NCBI GenBank assembly: GCA_033675545.1 | Contig: JAWDGP010003545.1 | Location: 62,001 to 126,000, forward strand | Reading direction: 5' to 3' | Source of the DNA: Elysia crispata | Lineage: Eukaryota; Mollusca; Gastropoda; Plakobranchidae | Length of the DNA: 64,000 bases | Shown here: positions 1 to 10,047 of the stretch, in pieces | Numbering within the stretch: position 1 is the stretch's first letter | How the letters are laid out: each line of letters opens with the position of its first letter | Made by a program: the position numbers and the translations under genes | The notes under the pieces: generated by a model | Told to the model about the DNA's origin: nothing | Database searches by the model: none | Seen by the model: only the letters and a program-made list of their open reading frames with translations

Positions 1-108
1 GCTATCAGATGGTTTTGTGGTTTTAAAGATAGCAGGAAAACCATTGGACCTTAACATCAACATCAACATCAACTATTAGCAATGGCATAAAAAAGCTTTA
101 TAAATAAG

Positions 109-705
109 ATGCGGAACAATGAAAGTCTAGAAACATCGATCCATACCACACATGAGCTGAAAGTGCATAGAAACATTGCAGAAACCTGTGGAAAGAAAAC
201 CTACTCATCCACAGGATGCCTAAAATCAAATAGTGGTGACATCATTATAGAAAAAGATATAATCCTAGAAAGATGGGCAGAGTACCTAAGTGAACTTTTT
301 GAAGAGCATCAATCATTCAATCAGTCAGGTGTTGTGCTCTTTATCCCAGGCGATCATGACCTTCCAAGCATCTCTATCCCTCGTTGCTTGAAGAACATAG
401 AAAAGATTATAATGTACTGAAGTGCAATTTTGCTGGTCCACTTATCAGGAAAGAAAAGATCCTGGCATCAATAAGAGGGATGAAATCATTTAAAGCAACA
501 GGTCCATACAATATATCAATGGAACTTTTAGAAGCACTTGAAGAGGATGACATTAATAAGATGGCATTATTACTCAACAAAATCTATGACCCAGGTCATA
601 TTCCCACCAGACATCTCCAAATCTATATTTATAGCACTGCCTAAGAAAACAGGGACAACAAAGTGAATTATATTGATCGATCACTCTTATGAGTTATATC
701 ACCAA
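109..705 (+). mobile_element. Non-LTR retrotransposon (LINE) fragment, endonuclease/RT junction region
   Basis: This is a decayed piece of a LINE ORF2 from the linker between the endonuclease and reverse transcriptase into the first RT blocks. Readable landmarks are 'ILERWAEYLSELFEE' at about 265-305 and 'IRGMKSFKATGPYNISMELL' at about 470-530, matching the common 'I..MKNGKATGPD.IS.E.L' block of LINE RTs, followed by 'ALPKKTG' near 640. The frame is lost after about 640, but RT-like sequence is recognisable to about 705, where it meets the truncated end of the Tigger element. It is interrupted by a nested insertion (310-387). It lies inside the malic enzyme intron and has no intact ORF. The clade is not certain (RTE-like is my guess); the same family recurs at 3870-3950 and 35165-36060. 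Confidence 0.75.
310..387 (-). mobile_element. 78-bp 5'-truncated LINE 3' tail nested in another LINE, with target-site duplication
   Basis: Read on the minus strand this encodes 'RDRDAWKVMIA', the C-terminal end of the same LINE family that is seen at 35165-36060, followed by a tail rich in TGATTGA. The surrounding host LINE reads on the plus strand. An 11-bp near-perfect direct repeat flanks the piece (TTGAAGAGCAT at 299-309 and TTGAAGAACAT at 388-398), which fits a target-site duplication. Removing the piece leaves the surrounding RT reading continuous (ELFEEHRKDYN). Confidence 0.65.
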
Positions 706-3700
706 TATTTCTCTCTTTAAACTTTATTAAAAAATATCAGTTGGTTCAAATTTTTAAATAAGGATCCGGTTAATTCTTAGCAATTTTGCCGTGATATTTT
801 GATTTTGACGCAGTGAAACCTGGCTTGTAAAACAAAGTACAGTAGAACTCAGATGTAAGGAAATTAACAGGCCAGGGCTTAAACTTTGTCATAACCAAGG
901 TTTTGTTACAAACAAGGTCAACTAAAACTCCTCATTTTGCCTCCCTCTTAATGTAGTCTTACCTCTACACAAACTTTCAACATATTGCATATTTTGTGCA
1001 ATTGACAAGCAAGTTATGACACTCATTCACACAAACACACAACGTGAGTGTCCAATACATGTAAAATGTAGACAACCTTTCCCCTCTGAGTTCCCTGTTT
1101 CCAGGTTGCAGGCTTGGGACTGCCATTGGCCCATTAGAAAGAAGTCCTGAAAAGGACTTTTTGCGCTTAGCTTGGAATTTGATGATACAATAAAATTAAA
1201 GTCACTACCTGTTGGATTTACGTCTGAAATAGGCATCAATTGTGAACTGTTTAATGGCAGGTTTAGAAATGTCCTGCAGGCACTTTTCTAATGATAAAGC
1301 AAGTTGCAAGGCTTTGGTTGTCTTTCCTGAATCACTTTGCTACATTACAAATGTGGGCACCTTCTCCATTGCTTGCAACGCTGTTTTGCTGTACATGGGT
1401 GGAATGGTTATGTCTTCGTCATTTGCAATCTCCTCCTCTGGCTCTGTAGACTGCTGGATGGATCATACTATCTCAGCTACAGACATTTCCTGGGACGTTT
1501 CTATGGTTTCATCCACGCTGATGAAATCTTGGACAGTTATCGCAGGGTTGACATGGGTCACCTCAGCTAATCTTTCGAACAGGTTCGATACCTCATTTTC
1601 CTCATCTGAAGGCAAGGATTGCTCATCACTTTCTAGCTGTCCCAGTCCCTCTTCAGAATTTGCACGTACAAATCCAGCATGCTTGATGCAGTTCTGGTTT
1701 GTGGATGGAGTCTCATCATTTCATGAGGCTGCAGCCATCAATATGGCATCGAGCAAAGACATTTTTAGATGAGCATTGTTGTTTCCTGCCTCATTAAAGG
1801 AAGAGATAAATCTCTGCAGTATGCGTTTCAGGTAGATTGTTTTTAAGTTTTATATGATCCCTTGATCACAAGGCTGAAGAGGAGACATTGTATTGGGGGA
1901 TAGAAAAAAGAGATTGACTGCTCGCAGATTACTCAAGCTTGAGGGTGGGACTGCAGTTGTCCAAAATCAAGGCTACAGAGCTGCTGTCCAACAAGAAATG
2001 CCTGTTGAGCTTGTGCACCCACTCTTCAAACAATGCTCCTGTCATCCAAGCTTTCTTGTTGTGACGGTAAGTTACTGGGAGAGTGCGGATACCTTTAAAA
2101 CATCTTGATTGGCCAAACTTTCCAATCACCAGTAAAGGCAATTTCTCAGTGCTGTCCATGTTGGCAGCGCACAGGATAGAGACTCTTTCTTTGGGAATCT
2201 TCTGACTGCTGTAGCTCTCTCTTCGAAAACTGAGGGACTTGTTCGGCAGGCACTTGTATAAAGGTTCTGTTTCGTCTGCATTAAAGACGTCTTGGGGTCG
2301 AAATCTTCTAAAATTTTCTGCAGTGTTACTTCCTATGCTGTCCTTTGATGACGCTGCTTCGCCACTCACAGTTATCATGACGACGGCATCGGCATGTCTG
2401 ATCTTGAACTTGTCTATCCATCTGCCACACAACTTGCAATCGATATGACCAAGTTTCCATGCCAGCTCCTCTCCTTTCTTGAGGAGAACCGGTCCTTATG
2501 TGGGTACATCCATGCTATTGGCTTGTTTAAACCATAACAATAAGCCCTTGTCGACATCAGCATAGGTCGAAGTGCGGTGCTTTTAGTGTTGCCGAGTGCT
2601 TTGTTCCACCACAGTTCATATCTTCTGGCTTTCTTTTAAGATTGTAGAAAGAGAGCTTTGAGCGGCACCATTCTCACGACAGATTTCTGCTTTAGTTTTA
2701 TCCCCTTTCTCTACTGCCTCTATCAGTTTCAGTTTTTCCTCAAACTTTATACACTTCCTTGTCATCGATGTCATAATGCCGTATCAAGGATAAATTTCTA
2801 AAATGGAACAGTAAATGAATCTTATTGAGACAGAGTGTAGATCTAGATCTAGCTCAACGTATGTGAAGGCTAGTTCAAGAATAAAAGTGACAGACTGAAA
2901 GTCACTTGAAACTCCAGACTCAGAGCCAGATGATGGGTCTGGAGAACCGCTGTAGATCTAAGCATCAGTAAGTCCCAAATTTTCCTTGTTCAGCCATAAA
3001 TACACATTACCTCATGCAGGAGGGAGGGAGGGTGTGAAGAGTGGGTCTATGTAGCAATCAACCAATCACAGATAATGCAATGATGGCCACCTAAGTTAAT
3101 CCTAACCAGAACTACCTCAGTTTATTAGTTCTGAACCCTCACATACACAACCCTCCCCCCCCCCTTTTTTTCCCCTTTTCCCCATACACTGTAACACACA
3201 CACCACTCTCTGCTTGTAGGCACAAAGGATGCACGCAGTCTTACGTCAGTTGATATCTTCAGTTTACAAAGTCAGTGAGTGACTCATCATAGACTCGCAC
3301 CCCACGCTTCACCCTAGCCCACAGGTGGTCGCTAATTCTAGCCTTCACTCAAGTTCAAACCTAGTAGGTATTGCGTGTAGACCTAGGGGACATGCAAACA
3401 CAATCAGACTTACGGGCGCCAGTCTGGCAATAGTATTTTCACTACACTTTAACATCCATAACTTCATTATGCCTGGGGTTCTCATCATGTCTTTTTCGTT
3501 AAGACAGAGGTTTAGAGAAAGAAAAAAAAATTCTTTATAATCCCTTTGTTACAGCAGATTTTGTAATAGTTTAGGTCCACTGCAGTGCTATGCTCCGTGC
3601 GGCAAGCGATTCTGGAGTGTGTGTTCTACCCACCTACATTACAGGCAAGGGTCTGCAATAAGGCTGCGAGAGGGAAAGGGAAAGGAGTTAGGCCCAGGGA

Positions 3701-3861
3701 CCAGGTGACCTATCGTTGTCACACCTCCCCTCCCCCCTGCACACACTATTACAACATCCTGATCTGTCATCCACATTTTTTTTGCTCTTTTTCTCTGTGT
3801 ATACTGATAATTCGAATTCCTATTTTTATCCCAATGACTTCAAAATTAGTGGACTCGACTG
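705..3861 (-). mobile_element. Tigger/pogo-family DNA transposon, one terminus lost
   Basis: A Tc1/mariner-superfamily element with its transposase on the minus strand (1205-2774). The right terminus ends with GGACTCGACTG at 3851-3861 followed by TA, the expected target dinucleotide. The left side around 715-860 matches the interior-left part of the 454-bp element at 9124-9577, read in reverse, but the last roughly 80 bases including the terminal repeat are missing at the junction with LINE sequence near 705. Both subterminal regions are therefore shared with the short element at 9124. A polypyrimidine stretch (about 3150-3180) and CA repeats are inside. It sits in the malic enzyme intron. 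Confidence 0.75.
1205..2774 (-). pseudogene. Tigger/pogo DDE transposase, broken
   Basis: Reads from ATG at 2774 down to a stop at 1205, about 520 codons, the usual size for Tigger proteins. The N-terminus (MTRKCIKFEEKLKLIEAVEKG, first 40 residues) is a CENP-B/pogo-type helix-turn-helix. The catalytic DDE_1 domain follows, with the three acidic positions visible in 'FNADET' (about 2270), 'LILDNCSPT' (about 1945) and 'LQPCDQGII' (about 1870). An acidic C-terminal tail ends in 'AYFRRKSNR'. At least three disruptions (frame changes between about 2450 and 2650, around 1925, and in-frame stops further on) make it non-coding as it stands. It is related to host CENPB/TIGD genes, but its terminal repeat and decay indicate a transposon copy rather than a domesticated gene. 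Confidence 0.8.
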
Positions 3862-3869
3862 TACATTGA

Positions 3870-3950
3870 AAGAGGTGAGGGATAGGGAATGGTGGTGGAT
3901 CATGGTCCCCTATGCTAAAGGGCAGGGCACCTGGTTGATTGATCGATTTC
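3870..3950 (+). mobile_element. Short 5'-truncated LINE 3' end
   Basis: The plus strand reads 'VRDREWWWIMVPYAKGQGTWLID', the C-terminal signature of the LINE family found at 310-387 and 35165-36060, followed by a TTGATTGATCGAT tail. It lies less than 10 bases beyond the right end of the Tigger element, so it inserted next to it or vice versa. Confidence 0.6.
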
Positions 3951-4559
3951 TAGTGTATTTTAGTCTTTAGTTCATTCTGAGGGATCCTGCTAATCAATAC
4001 AAAGCATTGATAGATAATTTGTATTTATGTCGGGATTAGATACAGTTAATGAGTTCATGAGAACTGAAAATGAAAAAAAAAATATAATGATTATATTCTC
4101 TCTTCTCCTCTTCCCTCTTGTTTTTCATCATTCTTTTCCCCTCTTTTCATCTTTTTCTTGTTCATGGGCATTGTTTCACTACAAGTCCCCCAGATATACT
4201 AATAAGGTGCTACATCATGTCCCTATGATATTGATAATAATTTGGTATTCTCATGGACACAAATGGCCTATGGGTGCAGAAAAATTTGAATGCTCATATT
4301 ATCTTTACTATTCAAAGGGCCAAGCAAGGATTCAAATCAAGGGTTTGAACTTTAATCCAAAAGCTGGAGTGTAAAAGCTGACATTGTTAGACAGAATAAG
4401 TTTTGGGACTGAACCTCCCTGACCAGAGTATTTTTCAATTTTTGTTTTATGGCCAAAACATTTTTTAGCTAAATATGCAGAAAAAGGATGTAGAAAAAAA
4501 GGTCGTTTTTTTCCCATTAGAATTATATTGATTTTAATTGGATCTTGCTTTGCTTTCAG

Positions 4560-5697
4560 GGACGATGTGTGTTTGCCAGTGGCAGTCCTTTTCCGTCATT
4601 TACCATTAACGGTAAAACTCTTTACCCTGGCCAAGGCAACAATGCTTATATCTTTCCCGGTGTTGCACTAGGCGTCATCACTTGTGGCGTGAGACATGTC
4701 CCTGACTTGCTGTTCTTGAGAGCAGCCCAGGTAAGTAGCTTTAGGTGAAACATTTGTGTAAATTTTGTGTAAACAGTAGATATCAAAATTATGCGTCCCT
4801 ATTATTATGTTGATCCTTTCTAGGTTTGGAATTAGAAATTAACTAATAACAGAAATTCATATGTAAATCAAGAGAAAATGGAAGAAAGGGATCTGGTTTT
4901 GAATGAGCATTATTCACCGAAATGAAACTGTTTTAGCATTGCTTCAATGAGAATTACTAATAGGTTGAATTATCGGAACAACTGCTAGTAAAAATATCAC
5001 TGTTGCTCCAGAATTGTGGATCAAAATTGTCCTTGAAGTCAATGAAAATTGGATTTTTTAAGGACTTCATTGTATTACATGTAAATTTTTTTTGTTTCAA
5101 AAGGGCTTCAACTATTGCGTTGAAGCTCCCCCACCTCTCTAATAATGACATTCATAAAGCGTTCCTTTGGCATCATATATGTACATACTAGCATAGACTT
5201 TGAGTGTATAGCTTTGATCTGCCTGATACACTTGTAGTCTCCAGTTCAAAATGATTCTCTAGTCAAACTTGTAGGAATACCACCCTGTCTCTTTTTTTTA
5301 TTTTTTGCCTCCAAGTTCAGCCAAAGTTTGAGTCAAAAGTTAGCATCAAAACTAATAAAAAGCTGCATGAGGGTAGTGAACAAAGCAATGTAAAATTCCT
5401 ATGAAATACACTTTTCTCATTGGTTTTTTGTATTGAATTATTCAATTTTTGCAGCGCCTGGCTGAGCTTGTTACAGATGAGCACCTGGCTGAAGGAAGAG
5501 TTTATCCACCTCTTAGTGACATCCAGGAAGTATCATTGAATATTGCAGTAGATCTAGCCGAATACTGTTATACAAACGGCTTAGCTTCTGCCTATCCTGA
5601 ACCAGACGACAAAGAAGAGTATGTTAAATCTTTCATGTACACCTCAGAGTATGAGATATTTGAGCCGGAAACTTGGGAGTGGCCTGATAAAGCTTGA
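4560..5697 (+). CDS. Malic enzyme (NADP-dependent type), last two coding exons
   Basis: Catalyses oxidative decarboxylation of L-malate to pyruvate with reduction of NAD(P)+. Two exons are seen: 4560-4730 (57 codons, acceptor TTTCAG, donor GTAAGT) and 5455-5697 (80 codons plus TGA, acceptor TTGCAG), both with phase 0 boundaries. Exon A reads '[14 protein letters not shown]...[18 protein letters not shown]', the strongly conserved C-terminal malic enzyme block. Exon B reads '[16 protein letters not shown]...[13 protein letters not shown]...[12 protein letters not shown]', matching the final helices of animal ME1/ME2/ME3, and ends about 10 residues short of human ME1. Together they cover roughly the last quarter of a 570-residue protein; earlier exons must lie left of the window, because the 4.5 kb upstream holds only transposons. 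Whether the enzyme is cytosolic or mitochondrial cannot be told without the N-terminus. Confidence 0.93.
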
Positions 5698-7134
5698 GCT
5701 TTTCACCCTCAAAGCTCAAAAAAAAAAGGAGAGGAAATCTCTTTTAAGTGTTGTTCTTCAATCAGTAGACTATATTGCATTTTCTCTTTGGGTGTGGTGT
5801 GTGGAAATCTCTGTTGCAGTAAATTAGACTATGCTATGTTTAAATAACATGCATGTAATTTATTACAACTCTATGTGAAAAATATGGGTTAGTCCCCAAA
5901 ATCTATTTTGCTACAGCATGATGATTACAGATTGGAACTCCTTTTACGTTACTTGATTATTTATCTTGCCCTGATGTCAGCACAGCACATACTTATTCTG
6001 TAGGAAAATCCTCTTTTTAGCTGTGCAATATGTTATCTAACCAAAAGTTGTTTTACATGCTTCAGCCAAAGAAGAAAAAAGATTGCAGAACCTTGAATTA
6101 TTTTTATCCTGTATGATCATTTCTTACAAACAGTGCATTGCTTTCTCTCCACCGCCGCTCGTCTTAACAAATAACATTCTTTTCAGAGCCTCCAATAATG
6201 CCATGATCTTTTTCTGGTGAAAACAGAACCAAAGTAATGATAGTCCTAAGCACATGCTCAAGAGGGTACAGCTGAAAAAAATATAGTAGAAATTGTAGGT
6301 GTGCATGTATAATAGGTGTTTTAGCATGAAGTATATCAAGTTGTTTAAAGAATCTCTTTTCACTTTGTGTGGTTTTCTCTTTGCCTAAATAACTTATAAA
6401 TTTACCACACTATATTAGATAACTATAAGTAACAAAATGGAGACACTGCATAGTGAGACCACTATCTTAAGTAGCAAAAGGGAGACCAAATGTTTTTATA
6501 ACATGAATTTTTGGACTTGTTTCTTGGATATGGATAAATTCAACCTTGCTTAAAGTCAACACTTTTTTTTGGTCCCAAGCTGTTGACTTTAAGTAGATTC
6601 CACTGTGTTTCAAAATATTCACAAAACCTGTCCCAAGCCCCAAGTTCATGGCCCAAGTGTTTAAAATAGAATTTGAATGGGACTTCCTAGTACATATCAA
6701 AATTCCCCAATGAATTCAAGGAATGCGTGCTTGACTGTATGTTGCATTTCTAATTGATTTTCTATCCTCTGAATCTCTGCATCTGATCAGCAAAAAACCC
6801 AAGGCTTCCTTTTTGTTTTAACTTCATTGAGATTTACATGCTTAAAACTCCTGAAATGTGCAGTTTACACTACTTAATTGATAACTATGAAGACAATACA
6901 ATTTTAATTCATTATCTAGCCATGACCCCCTCACCCATTGACTTTTGATTATGTAAAAACCAATTTCCACATGTTAAACTTGTACAAACAGTACCCCCAT
7001 CCCTAGCTTTTTTTTTTCTATTCCTCCTTGTAAATATATTTATTTGTCTTTTGTCTTGCACTTCATCCACATGCATCTAGCGGTCAATTTATCTTACCTA
7101 CAACTATCTGTCTGTCTGTCTGTCTCTGTCTCTG

Positions 7135-7187
<53 letters not shown>

Positions 7188-9123
7188 TATATATATATAA
7201 TTTGACAGATATTCATTGCAGTATTTAAGCCTCTTTGAAATTAACATTAGTATTTTTGAGTGAATTTTTTTACTCGTGAAACAATTTAAATAAAAACATT
7301 CAGATACTTTATATTACTTTTACATTTTCCAATTAGGCTTACCTTTTGTCATTGAATTGCTCCTATCATATTCCATGTGTTGACTCAGGCTGAGCAAAAA
7401 AGGTGTTGAACATTTTAAAAGAAATGAATAGCCAAGTCGAATTCAAATTTATTATACTTGATGAAGTGATACATATATTTGAGATCAAGGGGGTTGGTGA
7501 AACTTGTACGTTGCAATTTTTTTTTACTTTTCATTATCAAAAAGGTAATAAATAAACAAGAATCTCCATACTTATCCCGGTACTGCCAATTGATATTATA
7601 ATTTTGATGGTATATTTCTTTCATCATTTTTCTGACTCTATATAGATCTGATTCAGTACTTTCTTTTTGTGTATCTTATAAAGGAGGATAATAATCTTAG
7701 CCAACACAAATATTGCATTTTTAAGTTTTGTCCATTTTTCAAAATTTTCCTTGTGATATTACATTATTTGTCTTGCAGTGATGTTTTATGTTCCTAGCTT
7801 TTACTGTCAAGTGTCATTTCATGCACTTGTTTAAATACAAAGACACTCAACCTTTCATTGATCAAAAAATTTTCTGACTGTTGATCTTAAGTGAAGTATC
7901 ATAATTTTTCTTCTAAAATTTTGTGTTGGGCTTTGGCAAGCAGTGGCTGTAAAATAAATGTAAATTTGAATTACAATAAAAACACGTGTATTTTAACTTT
8001 CATTACAATCAATCTCATATAGAATGAAGATTAATAATTATACAATCCTGCATTTTTTTTTTTTTAACTTGTCGGCTATTTGCACATTTATGTTTCAAAA
8101 AATGATGCAAATGAGATCAGTTGGTTGGACCTTCAGTACTGGAAGCAGGTCTTAAAAGCTAAAACTTAAGTAGAGAAAAATAAGACATTTCCCAAGCAAT
8201 ACATTTTTTTGATCTTCATATATATATATGATACAGACGCCAATTTTTAAGATGTTTTTGTAATGAGGATCAAAGTACAAAACTCTAGATGAATAGACTA
8301 TTACTTTTTTGTCAGAATTTTTTTTCTCAAGTCATGGGTAGCTATAAGAATTTGGCAAAAAGCATTAAGAAAGATCTAAACAAAATTACATGTAAACTGT
8401 GTGGTTATACTCTAGTATAATGTTCTAATCTTATAGGTCTATCAATCTTACATATCGCCTTTGCTGAGAATATGCCAATTATTTATTCCTAGAAGTTTCT
8501 ATTTGTGTAATAGCCACTGACTCTGATATTAAGTTTCTAGTCATTTTGTTTTATATTTACAGCTCCTTTCTTGATCTTAAAGTAACTTAGATAAATGTTT
8601 CTCCAATTAGTTTGTTTAGCTATCTCTTGTAGGTCAAGTGTTTTCCAAAATGCTTTTTTTTTCCCCTCTACCAGTGCTTCCTTTTTCAAAAGCCCTAAGT
8701 TTACTGTTTTTTACACATGAGCTTTACAAGTTATATTTTTTCTCAATATTAAAATTGAAACAAGTTCACTTTAGCTTTAATATTTTTATCATATTAAATT
8801 ATAATTTATATTATAATGGCATTTTCTTAATTTTTTCAAGTCTTTGAAATATGTGCTTTCATTTTTTAAGCCAATTGAATTTTTAAGGTTCTGTAGTTTT
8901 ATTACTGTAGTGTTAAAAATTGATGTAAGTGTATAACTTCATTAAACTGATGAAATTAAAATGAAGTGAAATTTCAACAACGTTATCTTGTTTATTATCT
9001 TCGCATGACTTTGTCTCTGTAGCCGTAAAAACAAAAAAATTTTTAACAGAAATTAGATCAAGAAAAGAAAAATGACAGCACTATAAATACTTGCATGACA
9101 TCAAAAGAGCAATTCAAAAAGTA
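5698..9123. other. Malic enzyme 3' flank / 3' UTR, AT-rich, no gene seen
   Basis: No coding homology was recognised on either strand. It begins with the 3' UTR of the malic enzyme gene. Several AATAAA words occur (for example at 7289, 7547 and 7955), but no one site can be chosen as the poly(A) signal. It contains the composite microsatellite at 7107-7200. Confidence 0.5.
7107..7200. repeat. Composite (CTGT)n-(CTCTGT)n-(CT)n-(TA)n microsatellite
   Basis: Consecutive blocks of CTGT, CTCTGT, CT and TA repeats run directly into one another. Confidence 0.95.
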
Positions 9124-9577
9124 CAGTCGAGTCCGCTTATTTCGAAGTCATTCGGATAAAAAAAGAACTTTGAATTATGCGAAATTTGAATTATCAGAAT
9201 ACATAGAGAATGGAATGTCGTGCAAGGGTGCACGGGGTTGGGGGTGGGCCTAACCCCTTTCTCTCTTGTAGCCTTATTGCAGACTCTTGCCTGTAACCTA
9301 GGTGGGCACACACACACACACACACCAGAATCGCTTGCAGCGCGGAGAATAGCACTACATATACTTTGTTTTACAATCCTGGAAAAGTGCTTTCACTGTG
9401 TCAGAATAGAAAAATCACGCCAAAATCGCTTCAAATTAACCGGATCCTTATTTCAAAATTCAGATTAACCAATATTTTTTAATATAGCTTAAATAGAGGA
9501 ATATTCGGTAAAATTAAACGACTTTGAAATAGCCAAGAATTCGAACTATCCGGATTCGAATTATTTGGACTCAACTG
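9124..9577. mobile_element. Tigger/pogo-derived non-autonomous element (MITE-like), 454 bp
   Basis: Flanked by TA on both sides (9122-9123 and 9578-9579). The ends are inverted: CAGTCGAGTCCGCTTATTTC on the left and the complement CAGTTGAGTCCAAATAATTC on the right, about 35 bp of imperfect inverted repeat. The first 240 bases match the right end of the Tigger element (3861 back to about 3560), and the last 170 match its left subterminal part (about 690-830). It carries no transposase. It is an internal-deletion derivative of the same family as 705-3861. Confidence 0.85.
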
Positions 9578-9803
9578 TATAATTTTTTTTTTCCCTACAT
9601 CTGTCCTCTATGCTGAGATATCCGGATAGACTAATAAATTAGCACAGGTCCACATAGGCACACCTACAAATATCTTTCCTCAGTCAAGTCTCCTGTTGTC
9701 CACCTAAGTTCACTGAAGTACAAGCTTAAAATCAAACTTCACAGAAAAGTCTGGGTACTAACAAGCAGAAAATAGACTATGTCACTGTAGATCATGAAGT
9801 GCT

Positions 9804-10047
9804 TTAGTTGAAAGTAATCCGTAACTACTTAAAAAAACCTGTGAAGAAAACAATGCCTTCACAAAAAAATCTCAACTCTCGTCTCCGGAAGAATATTTTC
9901 ATATAAGCTAAAAGAAACCTCCACTTAGCTGAAAGTAATCCGTAACTACTTAAAAAAATCTGTGACGAAAACAATGCCTTCACAAAAAAATCTCAACTCT
10001 TGTCTCTGGAAGAATATTTTCATATAAGCTAGAAGAAACCTCCACTT
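9804..10047. repeat. Direct tandem duplication, two copies of about 121 bp
   Basis: The stretch starting TAGTTGAAAGTAATCCG at 9805 recurs starting TAGCTGAAAGTAATCCG at 9926, with only a few differences through 'GAAACCTCCACTTA'. Nothing coding was recognised in it. Confidence 0.9.

Noticed and set aside
1242-1772. 176-codon plus-strand frame
   Set aside because: It is the antisense shadow of the Tigger transposase C-terminal region.
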